Origin: Selaginella tamariscina
Taxonomy: Eukaryota; Streptophyta; Lycopodiopsida; Selaginellales; Selaginellaceae
DNA length: 64,000 nt
Assembly: GCA_003024785.1 (NCBI GenBank)
Contig: PUQB01000619.1
Span: 80,849 to 144,848 of the forward strand
Reading direction: 5' to 3'
Made by a program: the position numbers and the translations under genes. The notes beneath the pieces are model-generated. The model worked only from the letters and a program-made list of their open reading frames with translations. It was not told where the DNA came from and searched no databases. Shown here in pieces: positions 1-10,715 of this stretch. Positions within the stretch are counted from its first letter, which is position 1; each line of letters begins with the position of its first letter.

Positions 1-1672
1 GTACTTAATATAGCATTTGTGTAAGTATGAAGAATATTAATATAGCATTAGCATGTGTGTAAGTAAGAAAAATATTTAAGTATAAGAGAAAAGTACCTCC
101 TGAACACCAACGAGGACGTCTAAAATCCGATCTTCTACGTTCTTTTCCACTTCTTTAGAAATCTTTGTGCGCATCTAGAATACGTCGTTATAGCGCAAGC
201 GCGTGCACACACACGCACGCGTGCCTGAATAGCTTTACCTTCTGTCGCTGCAAGACAATGGCATTGTCCACTAAATCTCTTATTATTTGATCGACATCTC
301 TCCCATGAAACCCAACTTCTGTGAACTTAGTTGCCTCAACCTTAAACACACAATAGAGTGCATAAGGTTTACATGAGTACTTATTATTGCACGCATTACG
401 TACTGATACTATTCTAGAATCAAATATACTGGTACATATGTCTTTAGTACAAGATATATCGATTATATTATAGTCAGCTAATTGAATAGTTAAGCAACTA
501 AACAAGCTATGTACCTTAACAAATGGAGCGTAAGCTAGTTTAGCAAGCCTTCGAGCAATCTCTGTCTTCCCACATCCGGTTGGACCAATCATGAGGATAT
601 TCTTTGGAACTATTTCATCACGTAAATCCACTGAAATACGATGCCTACGCCATCTATTCCCTGTCCAAACGTAAAACAAAAGGACTGAGCTTCGTACAGT
701 AGTTAGTATCAACACAGGCAAACAGTTCAAACAGAAGATCACACAACGAGTATGCAACTACATATGTTCAGTACTTTATATAAGTACTACATACAATAGA
801 TATGTATATAGTACTTATATATGTCTTATGCACAAGTTAAGCACAGGCGACCTACAGCACGCTTCTGGAGTATGGTGAGCTCATACGAAATGCCACTGCA
901 ACTGCTCGTTTAGCTGCTGTCTGCCCGACGATGTGACGATCCAAAATTTCTACTACCCTTGCTGGAGTTAATGATTCTGCTGCTAAAACCTCATCTGCGT
1001 ATAATATACAAACAATAAACATATAATTCATCAATGTATTTTTATAATTTGGATGTAGACTATAATCTACTACAGAGAATATATTCATTCAAAAAAATAT
1101 AAACACGAACCGGGTAAGGTGTCTGTTGACTGTGCAGCTGCGTCTGCGTTAGGACCCTGTATCTGTGAGTACCTGAAAATGAGATAACATACAGTATTAA
1201 TCCAGAATATACAGTCAGGCATGTTATACACTTGAAAATGAACATATATAATAGATATTACATCAAAAGTTTGCTTGAGAACATTGTTTTTGCTTCTACT
1301 ATATATATATATGGTGTGTTGTGTGTGTGTGTATAATGTAATCAGTAGTTTTTAATTTTTATTTAAGATGATTTAATAATTTTATACATTTCAAATTAGG
1401 TTAAAAAGGGTATTTCAATATTATGTATTTCAATGCGATGTTAATACATCGTTGTTTTGCTTATTTCACATGAAAAACATACTATGATACTCTAACACCA
1501 TATATTTCAATACAATGTCTTATATTTCGACTTGTGAATTAATCAATTTGTGCTTTTACCTCGCATGGAGATTGAGAGAAACCCATTTCCGAGACGATAC
1601 TGCCACAGAATCTGCAATGCGCCCCAATCTGGCATGCTGCAATCGACCGTACAGAGCGCCTATTCTCGCCAT
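1..1672 (-). CDS. hslU: HslU/ClpY ATPase of the HslUV protease, mitochondrial-type, 3' end outside window
   Basis: This is the AAA+ unfoldase that feeds substrates into the HslV peptidase. Six exons can be traced on the minus strand: 1672-1560, 1172-1111, 994-887, 660-515, 340-239 and 174-97, all with GT-AG borders and compatible phases. Exon 1 encodes an Arg-rich, acid-poor leader ([20 protein letters not shown]) typical of mitochondrial presequences. Then follow the HslU N-terminal motif ([17 protein letters not shown]), AFRNRWRR across a splice junction, the Walker A loop GPTGCGKTE (bacterial copies usually have GPTGVGKTE), and [22 protein letters not shown] leading into the I-domain. The I-domain remainder, Walker B and C-terminus lie left of the window. 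No frameshift is seen in the part present. The family call is very secure; mitochondrial targeting is inferred from the leader. It starts 211 bp from the divergent splicing-factor gene. Confidence 0.93.
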
Positions 1673-1883
1673 ATCTTAAAGATCTATCTGCTAGAATCCA
1701 TCCCCGCCCTAACCCGAGGCGCTCCTCTTCATCTCATCTCCAGGTTCTTCTTCCCTAGAACCTCCGGAATATCTCATGATCGGACATTCTAAAGCATCCA
1801 CGTGGATGATCCATTTAATATTGCCCGATACTCTGTTCAGCCAAGAACCCTAATTCCATTTTCTTGTGTTAGAAGAAGCAAGC
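1673..1883. promoter_or_regulatory. Shared divergent promoter between hslU and the STIPL1-like gene
   Basis: Only 211 bp separate the two opposite start codons (1672 minus, 1884 plus). A telo-box-like GAACCCTAATT lies at 1845-1855, just upstream of the plus-strand ATG. No clear TATA box was seen. The bidirectional role is inferred from spacing. Confidence 0.6.
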
Positions 1884-3770
1884 ATGGACGAGGAGCAGGA
1901 AATGGAGCGCTTCAACATGGAGAACGACTACGAGGAGCTTCACAAAATAGGTAATGAGTACTACGGGAAGCGCCGTGAGAAGAGGCCACAGACGAAGGAG
2001 GAGGCGCTGTATGGCTATGAATCCTCCTCCGATTCAGATAAAGAGCGGAAGAGGAAAAAACGGCGATGTCATCTATGAAGATCGATCCAGCAAGCCAATG
2101 AATTTCGTGCCTGGGCGTGTACAGAGTGTCGGCTCATCCGGTGAGGATTCACAAGCTAGAGCGGATGATTCTCCTGCAAGGCCTGGTTTGGGATCTGGGT
2201 TCTCCTCAAAACATGAGGATTCAGACTCTTCAAGGCCAGGTTTAGGCGCAGGCGATGACAATTCTCCTGAGGATTCTTCAAGGGCTGGTTTAGGAGCAGG
2301 TTTAGGCTTTGGTAATGGTACGGTAGGTCCGGAAAGAAAGATGACGACGATGGAGATTTTTTGCCGACTGCATTTGGCAAGCGAATACTAGAAAACGCAA
2401 ATGCTCGTCGGGCCAAAAAATTACCCAAGGCAAAGCCCGGGACCGAGGCCGAAGTGAAGTGGGAGAATCATTCAACCGGATTCGCCAGCAGGTAAGCTTT
2501 ACCTCACATACACATACACACGCGTGAGAGAGAGAGAGAGACATTGTATATGTATTAATATACTTCATATGCAACAGAATGATGGAAAAGTTCGGATGGA
2601 TTCCTGGTAAAGGGCTGGGGAAAGATGAACAGGGAATCTCAGAAGCGGTAGAGGTTACACTTCGGGCAAAAAATACGGGACTGGGATTCGGAGAGTTCGA
2701 CAAGCCAAAAGTTCGACCAATTGAAACCAAACAAGAGGAGAAACCGAGGACAATCGAGAAGGCGTGGTTGAAGGTCAGTAAGAAAACCAAACCAGCTAAG
2801 AACTATATATCAGCAGAGGAGCTTCTGGCTACGGAAGGAGGTTCAAGAGTGACGAAGGTGCTCGATATGACGGGTCGCCAGGCCCGAGTTGTGACCGACT
2901 TGAAGAACCTGAGCATGGAACAACGCGCAGCGGAGGATGACACCCCAATGCCGGAACTGCAGTATAACGTGAGGCTAATTGTTGACCTCGTTGCAGCGGA
3001 TATACGAAATTTTGATGCAAAGAGACGGCACGAGCAGCAGTCTATAGAGTATCTACAGAGAGACAGGGAACGCTTACAGTACGAGCTTGATTCACAGAGT
3101 AGCAGGCTGCAGGCATTACAGGCCATCGTGCAGACTATACAGGGAATTGGTCAAGACTCGGCTGCGGCTCTCAAGTTCGGGCAGCTCAAATCGGACTACC
3201 CGGATGAGTACAAGATGTGGAACCTCTCAGCTCTTGCACTCTCTCATGCACTTCCCTTTGTGGTTTCGAGGTTTCACGGTTGGCAGCCGTTATTTGATCC
3301 GACTCGGGGTGTAGACTTGTTGTCTCTCTGGAAAGAGGTGCTTGACGAGGCAAACGATGCTATCTTCTTCGAGGAGACTATGGATGGCTCTCCCTATACA
3401 CGTCTTGTGATAGAGTCCGTGTTGCCACACATACGTACAGCGGTTACAAACTGGGAAGTACGTGCCTTTGAGCCTATGCTTCGGTTCATTGAAATATGGG
3501 ATAAGCTGTTACCTGGCTCTGTTCTTCGGAGTATACTCGACCATCTCGTGTTGCCCAAGCTGAACTTTGAGGTTGAGGCTTGGAATCCGACCCAAGACCC
3601 GGTGCCTATTCATGTTTGGATTCATCCGTGGTTGCCTTATCTGGGTACTAAGATGGAGTACCTATGTGGAATTATAAGGCTGAAGCTGGATTCTGTTCTT
3701 CGTGTCTGGGATCCGAGCGACGATTCTGCTCTGATTTTGCTGTCCCCGTGGAGACAGGTACATATACATT

Positions 3771-3807
<37 letters not shown>

Positions 3808-4586
3808 GTGTAATACATGTACATGCTTGGTGCAGGTGTTCGATGCTACAAGCTGGGAACAACTCATGGCACGTCACATTGTACCGAAACTGAAGCTAGC
3901 ACTTGACACACGTCTGATAATAAACCCAAGCCAACAAAGGATGGAACCGTTCTACTGGGTGATGGCATGGTCCGAGGTTATGCCAATCCAATACATGGTA
4001 AGGCTCTTGGACGAGTCTTTCTTTCCGAGGTGGTTGGAGATACTCTACCTGTGGTTACGGGCAGATCCGAACCTGGCTGAGGTTGCTGACTGGTATAAAG
4101 GATGGAAGGCTAGCTTTCCTCCTTTGCTTGCTGGAAACGAGAGCGTTCGTGGGCAGCTTGACAGGGCTGTTGAGATGATGAACCAATGTATTGAGGAAGT
4201 TGAGATTCAGAACCCCAAGCTCGCTCCCAGAGCTCCTCCGAGGTACATATTACATACCAGGCATGCACACGTATTAATTACTAAACACTCCTGTTGCTTA
4301 CAGATCTGAAGAGAAACCTCAAAGAGTGTTTGCGGAGGAGGCGGTGGAGATGAGCCTGAAGGAGATGGTGGAGAGTTTTGCACAAGAAAGCAGCGTACCA
4401 TTCAGGCCAAAGCCAGGCAGGATGCACGATGGACTACAGGTGTACGGATTCGGAGCTGTTAGTATATCTGTGGATAATCATAAGCAGGTTATCTTAGCTC
4501 AGTCTGGGGAACAGTGGGTATCCGTGTCTATGCACGACCTTCTCCAAATGCATCATGCAAAGAAGGGTGGTAAATGGAACTCTTAA
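1884..4586 (+). CDS. G-patch/GCFC spliceosome-disassembly factor (TFIP11 / STIPL1 / NTR1 family)
   Basis: Members of this family partner the helicase Prp43 through the G-patch and release the intron lariat from the spent spliceosome in the nucleus. The N-terminus ([18 protein letters not shown]) matches the plant family. A KPMNFV motif region follows, then Gly-rich repeats ([23 protein letters not shown]), the G-patch ([14 protein letters not shown], about 2594-2635) and the long GCFC domain with W-rich segments ([30 protein letters not shown]). Introns are 2492-2577, 3758-3835 and 4243-4303. The frame moves once near 2040-2047 and back near 2335, so the open frame between is offset by one base at both ends. 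This fits two consensus errors or two compensating indels. Termination is at KWNS, and the next PPR gene starts 118 bp downstream on the same strand. Confidence 0.92.
3758..3835 (+). repeat. (TG)n-filled, frame-preserving intron of the STIPL1-like gene
   Basis: The intron runs GTACAT to TGCAG, is 78 nt (a multiple of three) and contains no in-frame stop. Its middle is a TG repeat encoding alternating Cys-Val if retained. Removal restores the conserved junction [14 protein letters not shown]. Confidence 0.85.
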
Positions 4587-4704
4587 AACAATTACTTGTA
4601 CTAAACTAGTTTAGCAAATCTTACCATTTTTGGTCTCTCACTCGTGTTGCAAGCCGTCCGATCTCAACTGTTGGGTAATTTGAAGCCGTCCGATCTACAC
4701 ATGA
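4587..4704 (+). promoter_or_regulatory. Short intergenic leader of PPR gene 1 with a 14-bp direct repeat
   Basis: These 118 bp separate the STIPL1-like stop from the PPR start. AAGCCGTCCGATCT occurs at 4651-4664 and again at 4683-4696, 32 bp apart. No TATA box is obvious. A regulatory role is speculative. Confidence 0.4.
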
Positions 4705-7196
4705 ATGCAGATGCAGACTCTGGAGGATTTAGCGGAGACGATTAGAGTGTGCAGCAGATCGAAGGACTTACCAAAGGGAAGCACACGCACGCACTTGTTG
4801 CCCAGAGCAATTACAGAGGGAACAGTTACCTTGCAAATCTCCTGGTTCAAATGTACGGCAAATGCGGAAGCGTACAAGAGGCATTTGCGGTGTTCAAGAC
4901 AGTCAGTCAACCAAACGCATTCACTTGGAACTCTATGCTTCAGGCATACGTGGAGAATGGGCGAATCGCTGAAGCGAGTGCGATGTTCGACTCCATTCCT
5001 CAGCCGGATGTTGTCTCGTATGGAACGATGTTAAAGGCATATGCCCAACATGGGCATCTACAGAAAGCCAGGAAAATGTTCAGTTCAATGCTTTCCCCAG
5101 ACACTGTGTCATACAATATCATGATCACTCTACTTTCCCAGAAAGGCCATCTCGAAGAAGCCCGTGAGATGTTTGAGAGCATGCCCGAACGAAGCGTCGT
5201 CTCATGGAATGCAATGGTTTCTGCACATGCCCAACATGGGCATATTGAAGAGGCGAGGAGGCTGTTCGAGAGAATACCATCCCCGAACCGCGTGTCATGG
5301 AACTCGATCCTACATGCATATGTACAGAATGGGCATATGGAAGAGGCCAAGTGGGTGTTCGATAAGATGCCCGAGAGAGACATGGTGTCGTGGACTTCAA
5401 TGCTTTCTTGTTATGCCCAAAACGGGCATATCGAGGTGGCTAAGCAGGTGTTTCATAAAATGCCAGAACACAACATAATTGCCTTCAATGGCATGATAGC
5501 TGCACTCGTCCAGAACGAACTTATATATGAAGCTAAGGGACTGTTTGACTCGATGCCAACTCGTGACATAGTTTCCTGGAACACCCTCATTGCAGGTGTG
5601 TGTGTGCGTGTATGTGTGTGTGTGTGAACACGATATGAATGCAGCATATGCCCAAGAAGGGGACTTCCAACAGGCTAAGAAATGCTTTGAGGCTCTGCCA
5701 TGGAGGGACTTAGTGACCTTTACTACAATGTTGGTGACATATGGAGATTCTGGGAATATCACAGAAGTAAAGTACCTGTTCGAGAGGATGCCAGAGTGGA
5801 ACATGGTGTCGTGGAATTCACTGCTTCAGGCATACGTGGAGATTACCAGTCTGGAGGTGGCAAAGAGTGTGTTTGACAAGATGCCTGGGAAGGACTTTAT
5901 ATCTTGGACTAGCATGATAAGAGCATATGCCCAAAGTGGGCATATCAGGTCTGCCAAAGAGACTTTCGATAAGATGCCGGAGTACAGTATGATATCCTGG
6001 AATACAATGTTAGGTGCGTATATACAAAACGGATACATAGACCAAGCAAGAGGGATGTTCGAGAAGATGCCGCAGAGGGACCACGTTTCGTGGGCCGCTC
6101 TAACAGCAGCATATACTCAAACAGGGGATGTCGATACTGTGAAGAAACTCTATGATGAGATGCCAGAACGGAACGTTGTATCGAGGGCTACGATGATATC
6201 TGCATATGCCCATAGTGGGCATATGCAGGAAGCAAAGTCTCTGTTTGATGAAATGCCAGAGCTGAACTTGGTGACTTGGAATGCCATGGTTGCGGCATAT
6301 GCCCAGAATGGGCATACTGACCTGGCAAGGAGTGTGTTTGAGAATATGCCTGACCGGAATATTGTCTCGTGGAACACCATGTTGAGTATGTATGCTGACA
6401 GAGGCATGGAGAAGGATGCTAAGCTCACGTTTGACAGGGTTCCAAAGCCGGATACCGTCTCCTGGAACGCAATGTTAATGGCATATGCCCAGGTACGTAT
6501 TTTGTTCGTAACATGTGAAACTATATATCAGCATGCAGCATAGAAGTGTGTGTGTGTGTGTGATATATATATTACTTACTGTGTTCTCGCAGTCGGGGAA
6601 TATGTCGGACGCAATTGTGGCTTTCTACTCCATGCCAGTGCATGACTCCATATCCTGGACAGTGATGCTTGTGGGATATTCCCGAAATGGTGGGGTGGAG
6701 AGAAGCAAGAGGATATTCCACACAATGCCTGAACAGGACACGGTCTCATGGAATGCGATCATTACAGTACTGGCCCAGAATAGGCATTGGAACTATGGCC
6801 TTGAGCTTTTCAATGAGATGAGAGTACACGGGGTAGCGCCAAGTGGAGCCACATTTGTGAGTGTGTTAAGCTTCATGTAGCCATGTTGGGCTTATGAAGG
6901 AAAGCCTCTCTCACTTTGCTTCGATGCGTTATGACTATGGTGTCATACCTGCACGGGAGCATTACAGTTGTATGGTCGATATGTTTGGCAGATCTGGAAA
7001 GGTTCAACTATCTGAGGAACTGATAGAGAACATGCCTTTTGTGCCAGATGAGATAGTGTATGGATCTGTTATTGGCTCATGCAAGCTACACAATGACGTT
7101 ATACGTGGGAGGCGTGTGTTTGAGCATGCACCCAAGAACTCAGGAACGTGTATGTCAGTGTCTAGCATTTTTAAGTTGTTTGAGACTCGAGGCTAA
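4705..7196 (+). CDS. PPR protein 1, tandem 31-residue (SS-like) motif array
   Basis: PPR proteins bind organelle RNA one base per motif and direct editing, splicing or stability. The N-terminus (TLEDLAETIRVCSRSKDLPKG) precedes a conserved QMYGKCGSVQEA motif, then roughly twenty 31-residue repeats of the type DxMPERDxVSWNxMLxAYAQNGH follow at a 93-bp period. The end resembles a P2/L2/S2-E region (SHVGLMKESL, HYSCMVDMFGRSGKV), and there is no DYW deaminase. Two introns are likely: 5596-5644 (49 nt, TG-rich) and one from about 6493 to 6593. The frame slips near 4781 (G-run) and near 6872 (an extra T that creates a false stop in LSFM). The 3' end after GRRVFEHAPKNSG is short and unlike the usual E motif, so this copy may be truncated. 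No known target can be assigned. Confidence 0.88.
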
Positions 7197-7969
7197 ATCA
7201 TTATACATTACTCATCAGCTCATATGGTAAGTCAATTGTGACTTTTATTATGGTATTAATGGAACATCCTGTCTCTCTCGTATAGATACTGTACACACGA
7301 CATGTATGTATTGTATGCGGGTATATCTCGAGAAGACTCAAAAACATACACGGAAAGGACAAGTCTACGAACAAACCTATGGTAGATTTGAGATATTATC
7401 CACGGCATACCGGAAAACAGATCTATGATTCCATTTCCTCTCTCTAAATTAATGAAGAAAAAAAGAAAACATAGTCAGTACAACACAGAACAATGACGTG
7501 TGTGTGTGTGTGTCCGCATTTGTCTATGACATCAGACACGGATAAGTATGCGTGCCTGTATCTGTGTTCGCATTTGTCTATGTATAGATACACATACACA
7601 CAGCGTATATATGTTTATCTATACGGTGAACTCACCAGACTGAAGAATGAAGTTGACCACTGAAATGTATGATTACGGAAGAAAAAGAAATCAACCACAA
7701 AACAAATAGCGTAATTATGCTCCTTTATCTAGCCTGGAATAACATAAAAGAAGAGGATGTGTGAGCTTTTACAGACATATGCATACGCCATCCATATTAT
7801 ACATCTGTGTACGTTTATGTACATGTGTACTTACGAAGAATGTAAGTATCCGACAGACCTGTAGATATGATAGCTCAAATCCGTAATGAAGTCCAACAAT
7901 GACATATGTTGACAAAAAGAAAGAATGAGATGATACGAACCAGAAAGAAATGTGATGAATCGACTATGC
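7197..7969. other. Gene-free stretch
   Basis: No coding frame or RNA gene is recognised. It holds a short GT microsatellite near 7500 and a local imperfect duplication of the GTxTxCGCATTTGTCTATG type at about 7510 and 7570. It probably contains the 3' regions of the convergent flanking genes. Confidence 0.5.
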
Positions 7970-9010
7970 TTAACTTGCCCAGTAGAGAACATTGTCCTTC
8001 TGCAGCTTCTCGGACGCAAAGTTCTCCAGCGCTTTCAAATCTTCGAAGGACTCCATAACGTACTGGAGCATGCTAAGGACTTCATTGAGATTCTTCTGCG
8101 CGCGATACCCCAGCGCCATGAGAGATTGGCACTCAATCCACCCCCTCATGCTCTTGAAGCGCTCCAAGCACTGATTTTCATCCGATTCCGACGAGACCCT
8201 GGGATCTGCATCGTTTCTGAGATTGATTGAAGAAATCCGACTGGAAACACTGATGCGGCTCCTGGAACCCGCCGGATTCAGCCGACGAGCCGAAGATCGA
8301 CTCCTAGAATCCGCGGAACGAAGCGGAGGTTGGCTCCTGACATCCGCCGCATTCTTCCGAAGAAGCGAATACCGAATCATGAGATCCGCCGTACTCTGCT
8401 CATGAGGTGGAGAAGGAGTTCGGTTCACCGATCCTTGACAGCCGACACAGCGCAACACCTTGACCGAAATTCTCCTGAAAATTGATACGCGCGGTGGCGT
8501 CTTTGGCGAGTACTGACCGTTGCTGCCGAAATCATTGCTGCTTGGCAAATCGCTCGGGTTCACCTGAGATTCCTTGTTTACGGAACAATCGTCATCGCAT
8601 TCAGCATCCATCAGTTCCCTGAGAGATGATCCCCTCGGCTTACTGCTCCGATTCAGATTCTCGCTGTGCTCTTGAAAATCCACCTTACCAACCCGATTCT
8701 CGCTGTGCTCTTGAAAATCCACCTTACGAACCCGATTCTCGCTGTGCATGCTCCGACTCAGAGTCTCCCAGCGCTCTTCCAAAGATTTGCTGTTTTGCCT
8801 ACCGCGACTCGGATTCTTGACGGATTCAGAGCTTCCGGTGCTGATGCTGATCATCTGCGTGCAGCGCTCCCATGACGGACTCTTCTCGTCCAAGATCGGA
8901 GACAGATCGAACATTGGAGCGGGAACTGGAGCGGGATTCCAGTTTGGCGATGATGTGCAGCTTGATATCAACGACGAGCGCTCTTCCTCTTCCTCCACCG
9001 CAGGCGGCAT
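7970..9010 (-). CDS. Unknown Ser-rich protein with a 13-residue tandem duplication
   Basis: The uninterrupted 346-codon frame starts MPPAVEEEEERSSLIS and I do not recognise the family. It is rich in Ser, Arg and acidic residues and probably disordered over most of its length. Visible features are two tandem copies of HSENRVxKVDFQE plus a partial third (39-bp unit on DNA, about 8650-8750), a basic patch with CVGC (RISVKVLRCVGCQGS), an Arg-Ser-rich middle (SADSRSRSSARRL) and a predicted helical C-terminus (YRAQKNLNEVLSMLQYVMES) ending NVLYWAS. The well-ordered C-terminal 70 residues are the likeliest conserved part. A telo-box (AAGAACCCTAATC on the plus strand, about 9043-9054) sits just upstream of the start. 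The length of the open frame and absence of intron-like repeats argue that it is real. No function is proposed. Confidence 0.7.
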   Translation of the reverse strand: MPPAVEEEEERSSLISSCTSSPNWNPAPVPAPMFDLSPILDEKSPSWERCTQMISISTGSSESVKNPSRGRQNSKSLEERWETLSRSMHSENRVRKVDFQEHSENRVGKVDFQEHSENLNRSSKPRGSSLRELMDAECDDDCSVNKESQVNPSDLPSSNDFGSNGQYSPKTPPRVSIFRRISVKVLRCVGCQGSVNRTPSPPHEQSTADLMIRYSLLRKNAADVRSQPPLRSADSRSRSSARRLNPAGSRSRISVSSRISSINLRNDADPRVSSESDENQCLERFKSMRGWIECQSLMALGYRAQKNLNEVLSMLQYVMESFEDLKALENFASEKLQKDNVLYWAS

Positions 9011-9118
9011 TCTTGCCTCTGCTCACACAACGCGCGAACTGCAAGAACCCTAATCCCCCAACGGTCAATATTTCAAAGTTTAAAAACAGTGTGTTTATTA
9101 AGCTTAAACATTTGTACA

Positions 9119-9780
9119 TTACTTCAGACCTAATTCATCTTTTAGTTTCGTAAGCAGCTCTTCAATCTCGTCAATCTCCGACTCCACTTTGGAACTCTCT
9201 TCTTTGGGGGGTGTTGTATTCGTCTCTTTGTTGTTACTATCTTCAATGTTAAGCTCCTTTTCTAAAAACTCGAGGAATTCCTCGCCAAGCTCCTGTGAAG
9301 ACACGAGTTTAATCTCTCTCTCTGTCTCTCTCTCTCTCTCTCTCTCAACACACACACAGACAACAACAACAACAACGAAATATATCAATGTTCTCTCTCT
9401 CTCTCTCCCTCACTCATTCACACACACACACACACACAAGCTGCTCTTCTCACAAGCTGTTTGCGGGTTCCCTGGTCCCAACACACACACACACTGGAAT
9501 ACTTACCGCTAGCTCTTCCCACAAGCTCTTTGGACGTGTATCAGTGGAAGCAGTCTCTCGCTTCTGGAATTCAGCTTGCAAATCCCGAAAAAACTCCTCT
9601 GCATTTGATAAACCACCATATAAACACAAAAAGAATATAATGCTGCTAAGCAAAAGTTCTACCTAGAGACACTTGCAAGTCTCTGAACAGATCACCTGCA
9701 CACACACACACCAATGGATGCATTCACGGAATGCTAAAGCAACAATGCTGGTATGTACATACATACATACATAAGTACAT

Positions 9781-9816
<36 letters not shown>

Positions 9817-10379
9817 AAGGCTCACCCAAGCCGTAGAAATCTTCGTCCTGTTTCTTAGTCGAATAGCTCTGCCGTCTTTCACTTGCTCGCTTGCTGGACT
9901 CATATTTTCTGCGTGTTGAAGGATCAACCAAAGTTTGATAAGCTTGTTTGATCCGCATAAATTTCTCTTGGGCATCAGGCTGAGAAAATTGACATTTGTA
10001 AATTCATTTGTCCTGTACCCAATTGTGTATTATCAATATTGCATTCACACACACAGATATACATATATATAGCTCATTTTGTGCATACCTCTTTGTTTAC
10101 ATCGGGATGAAACTTGAGAGCAAGGCGCCTATACGCGCGCTTGATTTCTTTGTCATCTGCACCAGGAGAAACCCCCAAAATTTGATATAGAGATTCTGAT
10201 TGGTTGCGAGCAGCTGCACAAACAAAACTAATGCGTCTCCTGCTGCTGATACGCATTGTATTCACTTCCAAGACCCTTGGCCCCACGTCAATCCCTGCGA
10301 AGAAGCCAGCAAATGCCGCATTTCTCAAGAACCCTAATCTTAAAAGAAGAGCCCTAAACAGGGGACTCTGGTTTTTCAT
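9119..10379 (-). CDS. Organelle-targeted J-domain co-chaperone
   Basis: J-proteins stimulate Hsp70 ATPase through the HPD tripeptide. Five exons are traced: 10379-10089, 9979-9826, 9695-9663, 9598-9507 and 9292-9119. The leader is basic and hydroxylated ([20 protein letters not shown], then [15 protein letters not shown]), suggesting a plastid or mitochondrial transit peptide. The J domain spans [20 protein letters not shown] through FHPDVN to TRRKYES, with HPD intact and split by intron 1 right after NKE. The C-terminal part ([34 protein letters not shown], then an acidic helix ending LKDELGLK) has no zinc-finger or substrate-binding domain, so this is a type III J-protein. Exon 3 is only 33 nt. 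All phases agree and no frameshift is needed. Introns carry CT and CA repeats. Organelle choice is not decided. Confidence 0.88.
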
Positions 10380-10506
10380 CTCTCAACATAAACCGTTGAT
10401 CTGTACTATGAATTGGCGCCGTGGATTGACATTATATATATATATATTATATCTGGTCTGGAATACTCAGAACTTGAACATTACATATAGCTGGATTCCT
10501 AAAATC

Positions 10507-10654
10507 TTATTTTACATTACTGTAAGATTGTGACCTTTGCTTTACAAGAGGAGCTAGAGATTGCACAACATCAATCATAAGTGGTCTATAATCTGCCTCG
10601 GGTTGTATGCACATTGCAGCTATTGCTGCCACCTGGAGAAAACACATTTAACTC

Positions 10655-10715
<61 letters not shown>

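Noticed and set aside
3637-3867. Minus-strand frame with His-Thr runs over the STIPL1-like gene
   Set aside because: It is the antisense reading of the TG repeat intron and conserved exons; no family motif.
8650-8750. CRISPR-like short repeats
   Set aside because: They are two or three in-frame tandem units without spacers, in a eukaryotic gene.
7952-9053. Plus-strand frames of 60-100 codons opposite the unknown Ser-rich gene
   Set aside because: The minus-strand frame is longer, uninterrupted, and carries the in-frame 39-bp duplication and a telo-box leader.
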